Shown: positions 9,980 to 18,408 of the stretch, piece after piece
Layout: each line of letters begins with the position of its first letter
How positions within the stretch are numbered: the first letter of the stretch is position 1
Origin: CAZVCJ01 sp964625745
GTDB lineage: Bacteria; Chloroflexota; Anaerolineae; VGOG01
Reading direction: 5' to 3'
DNA: 31,576 bases
NCBI GenBank assembly: GCA_964625745.1
Contig: CAZVCJ010000032.1
Location: forward strand, 1-31,576
Program-made: the position numbers and the translations under genes
Notes under the pieces: model-generated
What the model was told of the DNA's origin: nothing
What the model saw: only the letters and a program-made list of their open reading frames with translations
Database searches by the model: none

Positions 9980-11641
9980 ATGGCTGAGCCTCTCGAAGAA
10001 AGGCCGGAAGTAAAAGCGCTGCTATCTAAAGGTGTCGAGCAGAGATACTTGACTACGGAGGAGATCCTGGTGGTCTTTCCGGAGGTCGAAGCGAACGTGG
10101 AAGAGCTCGACGCTTTTTATCGCCGTCTGTTTGATATGGGCATTGAGGTTATGGACCCCGGCGGGTTGCCCGAGCAGGCTGAGGAGGAGCCGGTCGATTC
10201 AGAACCGGAAGCGTTAGAAACTGAAGCCGAAAGCGAACTGATGGTCGCACCGCTGAGTGGCCCTGAGCTAACTGGCGATCCGGTCAAGATGTACTTGAGG
10301 GAAATTGGCAGAGTGCCTCTGCTCGATGCCAATCAGGAGATGCAATTGGCCATTAAGATGACGGCAGGGGATTACCTGGCGAGCATTGAGGAAAGACTGG
10401 CCGAGAAGCAGAAGCGACTTCCAAAGGGGGCGGAAGTGATGGCCGAGGTGTTCAGATCCCTGACCCACGACTGGGAAGCGGTGCAAAAGGCTTGTCAAGG
10501 GCTTTCGATAGAGCCGCCGGACATGCCCTCCGTGATTGAAGAGGCCAAAACCCTACACGACAGCTCTATTGGGGATCGAGAACCCTATCTGTATCCCTTT
10601 CTCAATGGTAGGGAACAGGAGGACAACGGGAGATGGGATGAGCTTGCAGGCAAGCTATTTGCCGTCTGCACAGAATTATATCTCATGCCCGCTGAGAGTC
10701 TGTGGTTTTTGAGAAGTCATTATGAGCAGGAAAAGCGATTGCCGCTGATTAAGCTTTTCACCGAAGGATTGGGGGGCGAAAACTGCTTGGCCAGGGAGAT
10801 ATCGCGAGTTCGCGAGCACTCTCAGGAGGCTAAACAATCGCTGACCAGGGCCAATCTACGTTTAGTGGTCAGTGTGGCCAAGAAATACATGGGGCGTGGC
10901 ATACCCATCTTGGATCTCATCCAAGATGGCAACATGGGTCTGCTCAAGGCGGTAGACAAATTCGATCACACCAAGGGATATAAATTCAGTACCTATGCCA
11001 CCTGGTGGATTCGACAGGCCATAAACCGCTCCATCGCCGATAAAGCGCGCACTATCCGCATCCCGGTGCACATGGTGGAGGCCGTAAACCGGGCATTATG
11101 GGCCTCGCGTCAACTGACTCAGGAATTGGGGCGGGAGCCCACTTTGGAAGAAATCGCCCTGGAGATAGGCCAGCTATCCGACCAGGAGAAACGCTCTATC
11201 GAAGCAGCCTGGGCCGAGGGTGGGCGTCTTGACCCGGCTCTCCGGCGGAGGTTGCGGCGGGAGGCAGCCAAGGTCAGGCGCATCCTCGGTATGGCTCAGG
11301 AACCTGTGTCGTTGGAGACGCCCATGGGGTCCGAAAAGGATAGCTCCTTGGGTGATTTCATCGAGGACGAGACCATCCCTGGGCCTGTGGATACCACCTC
11401 TCATCAATTTCTGAAGGAACAGATAGGGGACATGCTTGATCAGTTGACTGAGCGCGAGCGCGAGGTGCTGGAGAAGCGCTTTGGCCTGAAGGATGGGCAG
11501 AGCCACAGTCTGGAGGAGGTGGGCGAGTCCCTTGGGGTGACGAGGGAGCGCGTCCGCCAGATCGAGGCCAAAGCCCTGAGAAAACTCCGTCACCCCACGC
11601 GCCGCCGCCAGTTACAGGATTATCTGGGAGCGTTTGACTAA
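9980..11641 (+). CDS. rpoD: Primary RNA polymerase sigma factor
   Basis: The housekeeping sigma-70 factor, 553 residues, which should read the TATAAT-type promoters in this window. Region 1.1-like N-terminus (LLSKGVEQRYLTTEEILVVFP), an acidic Glu-rich linker, region 1.2 (DPVKMYLREIGRVPLL), an insert of about 150 residues, then regions 2.1-2.4 (ANLRLVVSVAKKYMGRG; DLIQDGNMGLLKAVDKFD; FSTYATWWIRQAINRSI), region 3 and region 4 with the helix-turn-helix (LEEVGESLGVTRERVRQIEAK). Region 3 contains an extra basic stretch of about 20 residues (DPALRRRLRREAAKVRRIL) before the conserved EPVSLETPMG. ATG 9980 has SD AAGGA. Its last codons carry the -35 box of the tRNA-Asn promoter. Confidence 0.97.
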   Translation: MAEPLEERPEVKALLSKGVEQRYLTTEEILVVFPEVEANVEELDAFYRRLFDMGIEVMDPGGLPEQAEEEPVDSEPEALETEAESELMVAPLSGPELTGDPVKMYLREIGRVPLLDANQEMQLAIKMTAGDYLASIEERLAEKQKRLPKGAEVMAEVFRSLTHDWEAVQKACQGLSIEPPDMPSVIEEAKTLHDSSIGDREPYLYPFLNGREQEDNGRWDELAGKLFAVCTELYLMPAESLWFLRSHYEQEKRLPLIKLFTEGLGGENCLAREISRVREHSQEAKQSLTRANLRLVVSVAKKYMGRGIPILDLIQDGNMGLLKAVDKFDHTKGYKFSTYATWWIRQAINRSIADKARTIRIPVHMVEAVNRALWASRQLTQELGREPTLEEIALEIGQLSDQEKRSIEAAWAEGGRLDPALRRRLRREAAKVRRILGMAQEPVSLETPMGSEKDSSLGDFIEDETIPGPVDTTSHQFLKEQIGDMLDQLTEREREVLEKRFGLKDGQSHSLEEVGESLGVTRERVRQIEAKALRKLRHPTRRRQLQDYLGAFD

Positions 11642-11662
11642 TTGGGCCAGGTTGTGTATAAT
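11634..11662 (+). promoter_or_regulatory. Near-consensus promoter for tRNA-Asn
   Basis: -35 TTGACT (11634-11639), 17-bp spacer, -10 TATAAT (11657-11662). The -35 overlaps the last rpoD codons and stop. The tRNA begins 10 nt after the -10. Confidence 0.9.
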
Positions 11663-11672
11663 AGAATAGCAA

Positions 11673-11745
11673 TCCTCGGTAGCTCAATTGGCAGAGCGAC
11701 CGGCTGTTAACCGGTTGGTTGTAGGTTCAAGTCCTACCCGAGGAG
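11673..11745 (+). tRNA. tRNA-Asn (anticodon GTT)
   Basis: A full cloverleaf of 73 nt. Acceptor stem TCCTCGG (11673-11679) with CCGAGGA (11738-11744), D stem GCTC/GAGC (11682-11685, 11694-11697), anticodon stem ACCGG/CCGGT around loop CTGTTAA with GTT at 11706-11708, T stem GTAGG/CCTAC around TTCAAGT, and discriminator G 11745. CCA is not encoded. All stems are Watson-Crick as read. Confidence 0.97.
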
Positions 11746-11750
11746 CCTAT

Positions 11751-11780
11751 GGAGCGGGAAGAGATTCCCGCTCCTTGTTT
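11751..11780 (+). terminator. Terminator after tRNA-Asn
   Basis: GGAGCGGGAA (11751-11760), loop GAGA, TTCCCGCTCC (11765-11774), then TTGTTT. It begins 5 nt after the tRNA end and precedes the SD of the next gene. Confidence 0.82.
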
Positions 11781-11798
11781 GCCATTAAGGAGAAGCTC

Positions 11799-12893
11799 AT
11801 GTCTATCTTGTTTGAGGCTGGCAACATCGCTGGCCTGGAGCTGGAGAACCGACTCGTTCGCTCTGCCACCGCGGAGAGAATGTGTGACGAGGATGGTCGG
11901 CCTGAGCAAGCCATGCTTGATCTCTACGCCGACCTGGCCCGAGGTGGGGTGGGGCTGATCATCACCGGCCATGCCTTTGTTCACGAAAGCGGCAAGGCCC
12001 ACCCATCAATGACGGCCGTCCACCGGGATGACCTTATCCCCTCGCTGCGAGCTCTGACCGAGGTCGTGCATCGAGAGGGTGGCGGTAAGCGAAGCGGCGT
12101 CGTTATGCAGATCAACCACGCCGGTCGGGCGGCCTCAGAGCAAGTGATAGGGCAGATGCCGGTGGCTCCCTCACCGGTGTCTCAGGTCAAAGGAGGCCGG
12201 CGTCCCCACGAATTGACGGGGGCGGAAATCGAGGAGCTGATCGCTGCCTTTGGCAGGGCTGCCGGCCGGGCGAAGGAGGCCGGGTTCGATGGCGTCCAAC
12301 TGCATGGAGCGCACGGCTATTTGATCAACCAGTTTTGCTCGCCGGCCAGCAACTGGCGCCGCGATCGGTGGGGCGGCAGCATCGCCCGGCGGCTGCGATT
12401 TCTGGAAGAAGTGGCCGCCGCGGCGCGGGACGAGGTGGGGAGCGACTACCCGCTGCTCATCAAGCTGGGCGCTCAGGACTCTGTGCGGGATGGCCTGACC
12501 CTGGACGATGGGGTGGAGATCGTGCGTCACCTGGCCGATTGGGGCCTCGATGCTGTGGAGATCAGTTCTGGGATAGGCGGGACCAGCAGTCGAAAGGACA
12601 TCCTGCGGCCTGAGGATGAGGCATACTTCCTGCCCCAGGCCAGGCGGGCGCGGGAGGTGACCGAGCTGCCCCTCATCCTGGTAGGAGGGATGAGATCGCT
12701 GGCGGTCATGGAGAGCATCCTCGAGGAAGGCACCGCTGACTTCATCTCCATGTCTCGGCCCCTGATCCGCGAACCCGACCTGCCCAATCAGTGGCGGGAG
12801 GGCCGTACCGAACCCGCCGCCTGTATCTCCTGCAACAATTGCTGGCCTGGGCCGGGAGAATACGGCATCGCCTGCCGCGCCCCCGATAGGTGA
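11799..12893 (+). CDS. NADH:flavin oxidoreductase, old yellow enzyme family
   Basis: An FMN-dependent TIM-barrel oxidoreductase of 364 residues, substrate unknown; the family reduces activated alkenes such as enones and dienoyl esters. Visible motifs are QINHAGRAA, the active-site stretch GFDGVQLHGAHGYLINQFCSP followed by NWRRDRWGGS, and the phosphate-binding end LILVGGMRS with FISMSRPLIREP. It ends in CISCNNCW, the beginning of the 4Fe-4S cysteine cluster found in the larger 2,4-dienoyl-CoA-reductase branch, but the flavodoxin-like NADPH domains of that branch are absent, so the protein is a single-domain form. ATG 11799 has SD AAGGAG; a longer reading frame runs back through the tRNA and is not credible. 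The maf reading frame overlaps the stop (GTGA). Confidence 0.92.
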   Translation: MSILFEAGNIAGLELENRLVRSATAERMCDEDGRPEQAMLDLYADLARGGVGLIITGHAFVHESGKAHPSMTAVHRDDLIPSLRALTEVVHREGGGKRSGVVMQINHAGRAASEQVIGQMPVAPSPVSQVKGGRRPHELTGAEIEELIAAFGRAAGRAKEAGFDGVQLHGAHGYLINQFCSPASNWRRDRWGGSIARRLRFLEEVAAAARDEVGSDYPLLIKLGAQDSVRDGLTLDDGVEIVRHLADWGLDAVEISSGIGGTSSRKDILRPEDEAYFLPQARRAREVTELPLILVGGMRSLAVMESILEEGTADFISMSRPLIREPDLPNQWREGRTEPAACISCNNCWPGPGEYGIACRAPDR

Positions 12894-13602
12894 GCGAGCT
12901 CAGAGGAGGCAGGTTGATCCCAGAGCGATTGGTTTTGGCCTCGGCCTCGCCGCGACGGCGGCAGCTCTTCTCTCTCTTGGAAATACCTTTCATCGCCACG
13001 GCGGCCAATGTGGACGAGGAGATCGAAGAGGGAGAGAGTCCTCAGGAGATGGTCTGCCGCTTGAGCCTGGCCAAGGCCAGGGTGGTGGCTCTCTCCCATC
13101 CTGGGGACCTGATCGTCGCCGCCGACACCATCGTCGCCCTGGATGGTGGTATGTTGGGCAAGCCGGCCGATGAAGCCGAGGCGGTAGCCATGCTGCGGCG
13201 CTTGCGGGGGCGTGAACACACTGTCCTCAGCGGAGTGACGGTCTATCATCCAGCGCCCCCCTCTCTCCCCCCCAGGGTTGGGGGGGCTGGGGGGGGCGGG
13301 CCATCACGGAGCTGGCCGAGAGTGCTGTCTGGATGAGGGCCTACGCCGACGAGGAAATGATTCGCTACGCAGCCAGTGGCGATTCCCTGGACAAGGCGGG
13401 AGCCTATGCGATTCAGCACCAGAGCTTCAGCCCTGTGGAGCGCATCGGGGGCTGCTACGCCAACGTTATGGGCCTGCCCCTTTGTCACCTGACCAGGGCT
13501 TTGGCTCAACTTGGTCTGACTCTGCCCGTGGATGTGCTCCAGGTCTGCCAGGGTTTTACGAGCTATCGCTGTCTTGTAGCCGGGGAGATTTTGCAGAGAT
13601 AG
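12890..13602 (+). pseudogene. maf: Maf-type nucleotide pyrophosphatase, disrupted by a C/G-rich insert
   Basis: Maf proteins hydrolyse non-canonical or excess nucleoside triphosphates. The first part (to about 13255) reads LVLASASPRRRQLF, AADTIVALDGGMLGKPADE and RGREHTVLSGVTVYHPA, all normal Maf. The second part, in a different frame, reads AITELAESAVWMRAY, DKAGAYAIQHQ and VERIGGCYANVMGLPL, completing the protein. Between them lies a C/G-rich palindromic insert (13256-13296). The downstream frame stays open through the insert, so a single -1 (or +2) shift would restore a protein of about 230 residues. It is either a real frameshifted gene, a homopolymer sequencing or assembly error, or a gene read by slippage. 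Start could be GTG 12890 (overlapping the previous stop) or TTG 12914, which has GAGGAGG before it and gives the usual short Maf N-terminus. Confidence 0.85.
13256..13296. repeat. C/G-tract palindrome inserted in maf
   Basis: C6, TCTCT, C7, AGGGTT, G7, CT, G8: the left C runs can pair with the right G runs to form a very stable hairpin. This resembles dispersed CCCCCAGGGTTGGGGG-type repeats that I associate with Chloroflexota genomes (from memory, not checked). It sits where Maf proteins have a surface loop after the VTVYHPA strand. Confidence 0.75.
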
Positions 13603-13626
13603 CTGCTGCTACGGATTGTAAACGGC

Positions 13627-13658
13627 AAGAGCCGCTGATCACGACCAGCGGCTCTTTT
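13627..13658. terminator. Terminator between convergent maf and glycoside hydrolase genes
   Basis: AAGAGCCGCTG (13627-13637) pairs with CAGCGGCTCTT (13646-13656) around an 8-nt loop, followed by TT on the plus strand. It begins 25 nt after the maf stop. The opposite strand has a weaker U-run. Confidence 0.82.
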
Positions 13659-13677
13659 GCGTCTGAGCATGGTGTCC

Positions 13678-13710
13678 AGGTGCAACGCACTTTTGAAGTG
13701 CGTTGCACCT
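13678..13710. repeat. Perfect palindrome at the 3' end of the GHL10 gene
   Basis: AGGTGCAACGCACTT (13678-13692), loop TTG, AAGTGCGTTGCACCT (13696-13710): 15-bp perfect arms. Its right edge supplies the last base of the minus-strand stop codon (TAA at 13712-13710). There is no U-run, so it is not a typical terminator; it is more likely a dispersed palindromic repeat. The GGTGCAAC core recurs at 20363-20370 in the sigma-factor promoter. Confidence 0.85.
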
Positions 13711-15926
13711 TATTTCCAGGACGTGGGTGGGACATCGGCCGGGATGGCATACGGGCCATCCCGGAACTCGTCCCAATAGTCCCATTTGTTGATGTAGGAA
13801 TAGGAGAAGATGGCTTGCCCCGCTGCTCCAGCCCGACGAGCTATCTCGATTCTCGACCAGATTTCATCGAAAGAAGCATAATCGGCGGTGATTCCCGGCC
13901 AAACGTGGTGGCCGTTGGCATGGGACACGAAGTCACGAACCAGGACGTCGAAGCGGTCTAGGTAGTCCCTAACGGTGATGGTGTAGAGCATAGGAGCGAT
14001 GGCATCAATCACCCCCGCTTCCATCCATCCCTGGGAATCCTGATAATAGCCATCGTAGCCGTCGTTAATGATCCAGTCCCAGTAATCCCGATAGATGGGC
14101 CACACCGCTGCCGCCAACATCACATCCTGGTTGGGAAGGACAACTTGTTCGTAGATTTGGCTCACCAGGGCCGTCACCTGTGCCCGCTGCCAGTCCTCCC
14201 AGGTAAGACCTGGATCGAGGGTCTGAGCTTCGGCGAAGCGAGCCTCGCTGATGGGATCGTGGGAGAATTCAGGGCCAGCGTAGCGGATGTGATCCAGATG
14301 CAGGCCATCCACCTGGTAATGCGTCACGATGTCCTGGCAAACAGATACGATATGAGTAGCTGTGAGGGTGACAGCAGGACTGGCATACAGGTATGGAAAT
14401 CGTTGATCGCTCAACGATATAGGCCCTTCTTCATCCCACTGTCGCCAGTCGGCCCACCCGTAGGTATGGGAGAGCGTCCAGAACAGGTGCTCCGGCGTAA
14501 CGTCTTGTGGTGGCGCCTCTCCCTCCGACGAGGTCACCCACACAGGATAGACGTTGACCCAGGCGTGCAGCTCCAGGCCAGCGGCGTGGGCCAACTCCAC
14601 TGCGGTGGCCAGAGGGTCCCAGCCCGGATCTTGCCCCAGGGTGCCCGGGTAGCCCGTTAGCCGCGCCGCCCAGGGCTCGTAGTTGGAATGGTAGTAGGCA
14701 TCGGCCACGCCGCGCACCTGGAAGAATAGGATGTTGAAATTGGCGTCGGCGGCTCGATTTACGATCTCTTGAACATCCTCTGAATCGGAGTAATCCCAGC
14801 GGGTCACCCAGAGAGCCCGGGCTTCCAATAGGATGGGACAAGATTTCAAGATCAGCGGCAAGTACAAGTAGTAAAGCGAGGTTTCAGTTGGCGTAGGAGT
14901 AAGCGTCAGCGTCGGCGTAGGCGTCACAGTTGGGGTAAAGAGTGATGTCCCAGTCGGTGTGGGTGTGCTCGTCGGTGTCGCGGTGATGGTAGGTGTGGAC
15001 GTGGGAGTTGGGGTGGCTGTCGGGTACCACACCTGTACCGACACATCGTCCAGATACATGGCCGTCTTGAGATCGCCCTCGCCGTTGTTGTAGACATTGA
15101 AATACAAAATGATCGTCTGCCCCGTGTAGGGCGTCAAGTCGAAAGAATGGTACGTCCAGGTCTGGCTGTCGGAATTCACCTTCATCACCCGAGCAAGGAA
15201 GTGGAGATCGGTATCCAGGATCAGGGCCTCTTGCCAATCGTACTGAATGGTATCCTGAGAGAGGGGATAGTACCAAAACGACAGCGTAACCCTCGCTGCG
15301 TCGTCGGGAATGGTCACTTCCTGATAGACAGAGGAGTAGCTGTAGGCATCGCTCTGGTCGGTGATCCCCAGGCGCATGGCCCAGAAACCCGAACGAAACT
15401 CAGCAGTGGAGTAGGCCGCCGGGCGTGAGGTGTTCCCAGGGATCCAGTTGGTCCAGTCCCCTGTCGTTTCAAAGCCGCCGTTGCGAATCAGATCTTCGTC
15501 GGGAATTCGCGTTGGAGTACTGGTTGGAGTGGGTGTGGCGGTGGGCGTGGCTGTGCTGGTTGGCGTTGATGTCTGGGTACCAGTCGGCGTCGCGGTGAGC
15601 GTAGGGGTTGCCGTTGATGTTGGTGTGGAGGTGTGAGCTGGCGTCTGCGTAGGCGTGCTGGTGGCTGTGGCTGTTGACGTGGAGGTGCTGGTTGGCGGCT
15701 GCGTAGGCGTGCTGGTAGCGGTGGCCGTCCCCGTGGCTATTCGCGCGATGGTGCTTGTCCATCTCCCCCACGTTGTTGCAGACATGCTCACTGGCGCGGC
15801 AGGGTTGCATCCCGCACTCGCCCTTCCATCCCTGGCCCCAAGCGGTGCAGCCGCAATGCCGGGTGATAGCAGAGAGAGGAATATCGCTGCCAGCGCCAGT
15901 TTCACGATCGCTTTGTTTGTTCTCAT
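13710..15926 (-). CDS. Secreted GHL10-type glycoside hydrolase with Thr/Pro linkers
   Basis: An exported protein of 738 residues. Signal peptide (basic MRTNK, hydrophobic core LALAAIFLSLLS, cleavage near GIAA-APLG); Thr/Pro/Ser tract (about 60-147); a beta-sandwich-like domain starting NGGFETTGDW and ending YLDDVSVQVW, typical of carbohydrate-binding modules; a second Thr/Pro tract with the YLYLPLILKSC motif; then the catalytic region (about 365-735). The last matches the glycosyl-hydrolase-like 10 family (DUF187 type): ARALWVTRWDYS, NFNILFFQVRGVADAYY, GLELHAWVNVYPVW, VDGLHLDHIRYAGPEFS, IDAIAPMLYT, GQAIFSYSY. Family members are thought to act on peptidoglycan or other surface glycans; the substrate is not visible here. 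ATG behind AAGGAG. It stands alone, convergent with maf. Confidence 0.93.
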   Translation of the reverse strand: MRTNKAIVKLALAAIFLSLLSPGIAAAPLGARDGRASAGCNPAAPVSMSATTWGRWTSTIARIATGTATATSTPTQPPTSTSTSTATATSTPTQTPAHTSTPTSTATPTLTATPTGTQTSTPTSTATPTATPTPTSTPTRIPDEDLIRNGGFETTGDWTNWIPGNTSRPAAYSTAEFRSGFWAMRLGITDQSDAYSYSSVYQEVTIPDDAARVTLSFWYYPLSQDTIQYDWQEALILDTDLHFLARVMKVNSDSQTWTYHSFDLTPYTGQTIILYFNVYNNGEGDLKTAMYLDDVSVQVWYPTATPTPTSTPTITATPTSTPTPTGTSLFTPTVTPTPTLTLTPTPTETSLYYLYLPLILKSCPILLEARALWVTRWDYSDSEDVQEIVNRAADANFNILFFQVRGVADAYYHSNYEPWAARLTGYPGTLGQDPGWDPLATAVELAHAAGLELHAWVNVYPVWVTSSEGEAPPQDVTPEHLFWTLSHTYGWADWRQWDEEGPISLSDQRFPYLYASPAVTLTATHIVSVCQDIVTHYQVDGLHLDHIRYAGPEFSHDPISEARFAEAQTLDPGLTWEDWQRAQVTALVSQIYEQVVLPNQDVMLAAAVWPIYRDYWDWIINDGYDGYYQDSQGWMEAGVIDAIAPMLYTITVRDYLDRFDVLVRDFVSHANGHHVWPGITADYASFDEIWSRIEIARRAGAAGQAIFSYSYINKWDYWDEFRDGPYAIPADVPPTSWK

Positions 15927-16022
15927 TGTGATCTCCTTCGAGGCAATCTCGTTGCACGATTCTCGGCAAAGACGGCTAACACTTGGGCTGTCAATTGGCT
16001 CTGGTGACAGAGGCGAGAAACA

Positions 16023-16051
16023 TTGTTCAAAAATCGGAAAAGTGATATAAT
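16023..16051 (+). promoter_or_regulatory. Promoter for the alpha-oxoamine synthase gene
   Basis: -35 TTGTTC (16023-16028), 17-bp spacer, -10 TATAAT (16046-16051). ATG follows at 16105 with AGGAGG before it. Confidence 0.75.
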
Positions 16052-16104
16052 CATTGCTAAGGCCAGGACCAACTGGTACTTCATCTTCAACAGGAGGTAG
16101 TGAG

Positions 16105-17325
16105 ATGGACCTATTCGAGAAATGTAAGGGTTTTTTCTCTGACCCAGGGGTAGCTCAGGCTATGGGGTACGCTACTAATCCCCGCACGCTTCAGGCCCTG
16201 GGATTGTATCCTTTCTTCATCCCCCTGGATCAGACCGAGGGAACGGAGGTGACCATCCAGGGCCGGCGGATGATCATGATCGGTTCCAACAACTACCTGG
16301 GGCTGACCACGCACCCCAAGGTCCGCCAGGCAGCTATTGATGCTGTTCGCGAGTTCGGCACCAGTTGTACAGGCTCGCGCTTCCTCAACGGCACCCTGGC
16401 CATGCACGGCGAACTGGAGAGCAAACTGGCCGAGTACGTGGGCAAGGAGAAGGCCCTGGTGTTCAGCACTGGCTACCAGACCAATCTGGGCACCATCTCG
16501 GCCCTGGTCGCTAAGGGCGACGTGGTCATCACGGACAGGGAAGACCACGCCAGTATCCTGGATGGTTGTCGCCTGGCCTTTGGCCGAATGAAGCGCTTCC
16601 GTCACAGCGACATGGCCGACCTGGAACGGGTCTTGAAAAGCTGTCCTGAAGAGGCTGGCAGATTGGTGATCGTGGACGGTGTGTTCAGCATGGGAGGAGA
16701 CATCGCCTCTCTGCCGGAGATCATCCCCCTTTGCCAAAAATATGGGGCCCGTCTGATGGTGGATGATGCTCACGCCATGGGCGTCCTGGGCGGCGGACGG
16801 GGGACCGCGGCTCACTTCGGCCTGACCGATGACGTTGATCTCATCATGGGCACCTTCAGCAAGTCCTTCGCCTCCATCGGGGGTTTCATTGCCGGCGACG
16901 AACCCACCATCCACTGGATCCAGCACTTCAGCCGATCCCTCATCTTCAGCGCCAGCCTGCCCGCGCCTAATGTGGCCGCTGTTCTGGCTGCTCTGGAGGT
17001 CATGAAGAGTGAGCCAGAGCGGATCGAGCGTGTGAACGCCATCGGCGAGAAGATGCGCCAGCGCTATCGGAAACTGGGATTGGACATCGGCGACAGCCAG
17101 ACACCCATAATCCCTGTCATCATCGGCGACCAGATGAAGACCATGATGACTTGGAAGGCGCTTTTTGAGGCCGGCGTCTACACTAACGTCGCCCTCCCAC
17201 CTGCTGTACCAGAGGGCAAATCCCTGCTGCGCACCAGCTACATGGCCACCCACACTGATGAGCAACTGGATCGGCTGCTGGAGATCTTTGAGAAGGTAGG
17301 TAAGGAGCAGGGAATCATCTCCTGA
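16105..17325 (+). CDS. Alpha-oxoamine synthase (serine palmitoyltransferase / KBL / BioF type)
   Basis: A PLP-dependent enzyme of 406 residues that condenses an amino acid with an acyl-CoA. Motifs: IMIGSNNYLGLTTHPKV, FGTSCTGSRFLNGTL, the PLP-binding His stretch DREDHASILDGCR, VDDAHAMGVLG, and the Schiff-base Lys in GTFSKSFASIGG (about K253). The N-terminal YPFFIPLDQTEGTEV and the SCTGSR stretch favour the serine palmitoyltransferase-like branch over 2-amino-3-ketobutyrate CoA ligase or 8-amino-7-oxononanoate synthase, but the branches are hard to separate by eye. No acyl carrier protein, biotin or threonine dehydrogenase gene is adjacent, so context does not decide. ATG 16105 is preferred over upstream in-frame codons because of AGGAGG; it has its own promoter. 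Confidence 0.93.
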   Translation: MDLFEKCKGFFSDPGVAQAMGYATNPRTLQALGLYPFFIPLDQTEGTEVTIQGRRMIMIGSNNYLGLTTHPKVRQAAIDAVREFGTSCTGSRFLNGTLAMHGELESKLAEYVGKEKALVFSTGYQTNLGTISALVAKGDVVITDREDHASILDGCRLAFGRMKRFRHSDMADLERVLKSCPEEAGRLVIVDGVFSMGGDIASLPEIIPLCQKYGARLMVDDAHAMGVLGGGRGTAAHFGLTDDVDLIMGTFSKSFASIGGFIAGDEPTIHWIQHFSRSLIFSASLPAPNVAAVLAALEVMKSEPERIERVNAIGEKMRQRYRKLGLDIGDSQTPIIPVIIGDQMKTMMTWKALFEAGVYTNVALPPAVPEGKSLLRTSYMATHTDEQLDRLLEIFEKVGKEQGIIS

Positions 17326-17361
17326 GCGCCGAAAATCAAAATGCCGACAACACGTGGCTAT

Positions 17362-18408
17362 CTACCCGATGATGACCCATCCCGCCTGGTACTTGTCCAA
17401 CTGCTCCCTGGTATATTCATCCATCGGGTGCTCCCGCTCTGGGATCTCGATCTCTTTCGCCACCCCGCAGAGTTCGGTGGAGAAGTAGCGCTGGCCGGTG
17501 TCATTGATCATGGTGACGATGACTCCCGCTTCTGGATAGCGCCGGGCCACCTTGAGGGCTGCGGCTACGTTGCTGCCAGAGGAGATGCCGCAGAAGATGC
17601 CTTCCTCCAGGGCCAGCCTCTTGCCCATCTCGATGGCTTCATCTGAAGTGGTGAGAACGATGCCGTCGAGCATGGAGAGGTCCAGATTGCGGGGCACGAA
17701 GCCATCGCCGATGCCCTCAATCCTGTGGGAGCCCCACTCCCGCCTGGCGAGCATGGGGGCCTCGGTCGGCTCCACGGCGAAGAGCTTGACCTCAGACTTC
17801 ATCTTCCTCAGGTAGCGGCCGATGCCGGTCAGCGTCCCCCCGGTGCCCTGGGTGGCAAGGAAGATGTCTACCTCCCCCCCGGTCTGCTCCCAGATCTCGG
17901 GGCCGGTGGTAGTGAAATGGGTGGCGATGTTATCCGGGTTGCCATATTGGTTCGGCTCCCAGTATTTCCCCGGCTCGGTAGTTTTGATCTCCTCTACCTT
18001 CTCCAGGCAAAGGTCCACGTCGCTCTCCCCCCCTGGCGTCTCAATGATTCGGGCCCCGTAGGCACGCATGATCATCTTGCGCTCCTCGCTCATCCCGACG
18101 GGCATGACGATGATCACTGAATACCCCAGCATCTTGCCCACGAAAGAACAGGCGATGCCAGCATTGCCGGTGGAGCTTTCGATGATGGTCATCCCCGGCC
18201 TCAGGTCGCCGCGCGTGAGGGCCTCGGTGATCATGCGGTAGTAGATGCGGTCTTTCAGGCTGCCGGTGGGGCTGAAGTACTCGATCTTGCCCATGATCTG
18301 GGGCTTAATCTCCCTGGTCACGCTGTTGAGCCTCACCAGCGGCGTGCGGCCGATGGTCTCGAAAATGCTTCCTGCTACATTCTTGTTGGCGTCCCATTGG
18401 ATGCTCAC
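17362..18408 (-). CDS. cysK: Cysteine synthase family PLP enzyme
   Basis: Fold-type II PLP enzyme of 348 residues that makes cysteine from O-acetylserine and sulfide, or is a close cystathionine-beta-synthase-type relative. Lys-52 in SPTGSLKDR holds PLP; ESSTGNAGIA is the substrate loop; TQGTGGTLTGIG binds the cofactor phosphate; GIFCGISSGSN is the C-terminal PLP-ring contact. It is slightly longer than classical CysK (about 310), mainly through a C-terminal tail of about 50 residues (FSTELCGVAKEIEIPEREH and on). GTG start at 18408 with GGAGG 7-8 nt upstream. It lies downstream of the two kinase genes on the same strand (73-nt gap) and converges on the oxoamine synthase gene. Substrate preference (OAS, O-phosphoserine or homocysteine route) cannot be read with confidence. 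Confidence 0.93.
   Translation of the reverse strand: MSIQWDANKNVAGSIFETIGRTPLVRLNSVTREIKPQIMGKIEYFSPTGSLKDRIYYRMITEALTRGDLRPGMTIIESSTGNAGIACSFVGKMLGYSVIIVMPVGMSEERKMIMRAYGARIIETPGGESDVDLCLEKVEEIKTTEPGKYWEPNQYGNPDNIATHFTTTGPEIWEQTGGEVDIFLATQGTGGTLTGIGRYLRKMKSEVKLFAVEPTEAPMLARREWGSHRIEGIGDGFVPRNLDLSMLDGIVLTTSDEAIEMGKRLALEEGIFCGISSGSNVAAALKVARRYPEAGVIVTMINDTGQRYFSTELCGVAKEIEIPEREHPMDEYTREQLDKYQAGWVIIG

Noticed and set aside
11688..11798. An N-terminal extension of the flavin oxidoreductase
   Set aside because: It would begin inside the tRNA-Asn gene and pass through its terminator; ATG 11799 has a good SD.
13278..13961. A 227-residue plus-strand frame crossing the maf 3' end, terminator and palindrome
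   Set aside because: It runs through a terminator hairpin, out of frame with Maf and antisense to the hydrolase; no start signal.
14880..15760. Thr/Pro codon repeats in the hydrolase gene as a possible CRISPR array or satellite
   Set aside because: There is no regular repeat-spacer pattern; the repetition follows from TPT/TPTST coding in an open reading frame with domains on both sides.
16111..17265. A 384-residue open frame on the minus strand opposite the oxoamine synthase gene
   Set aside because: It is an antisense shadow in G+C-rich sequence: no SD, no recognisable motif, and the plus-strand protein is fully conserved.
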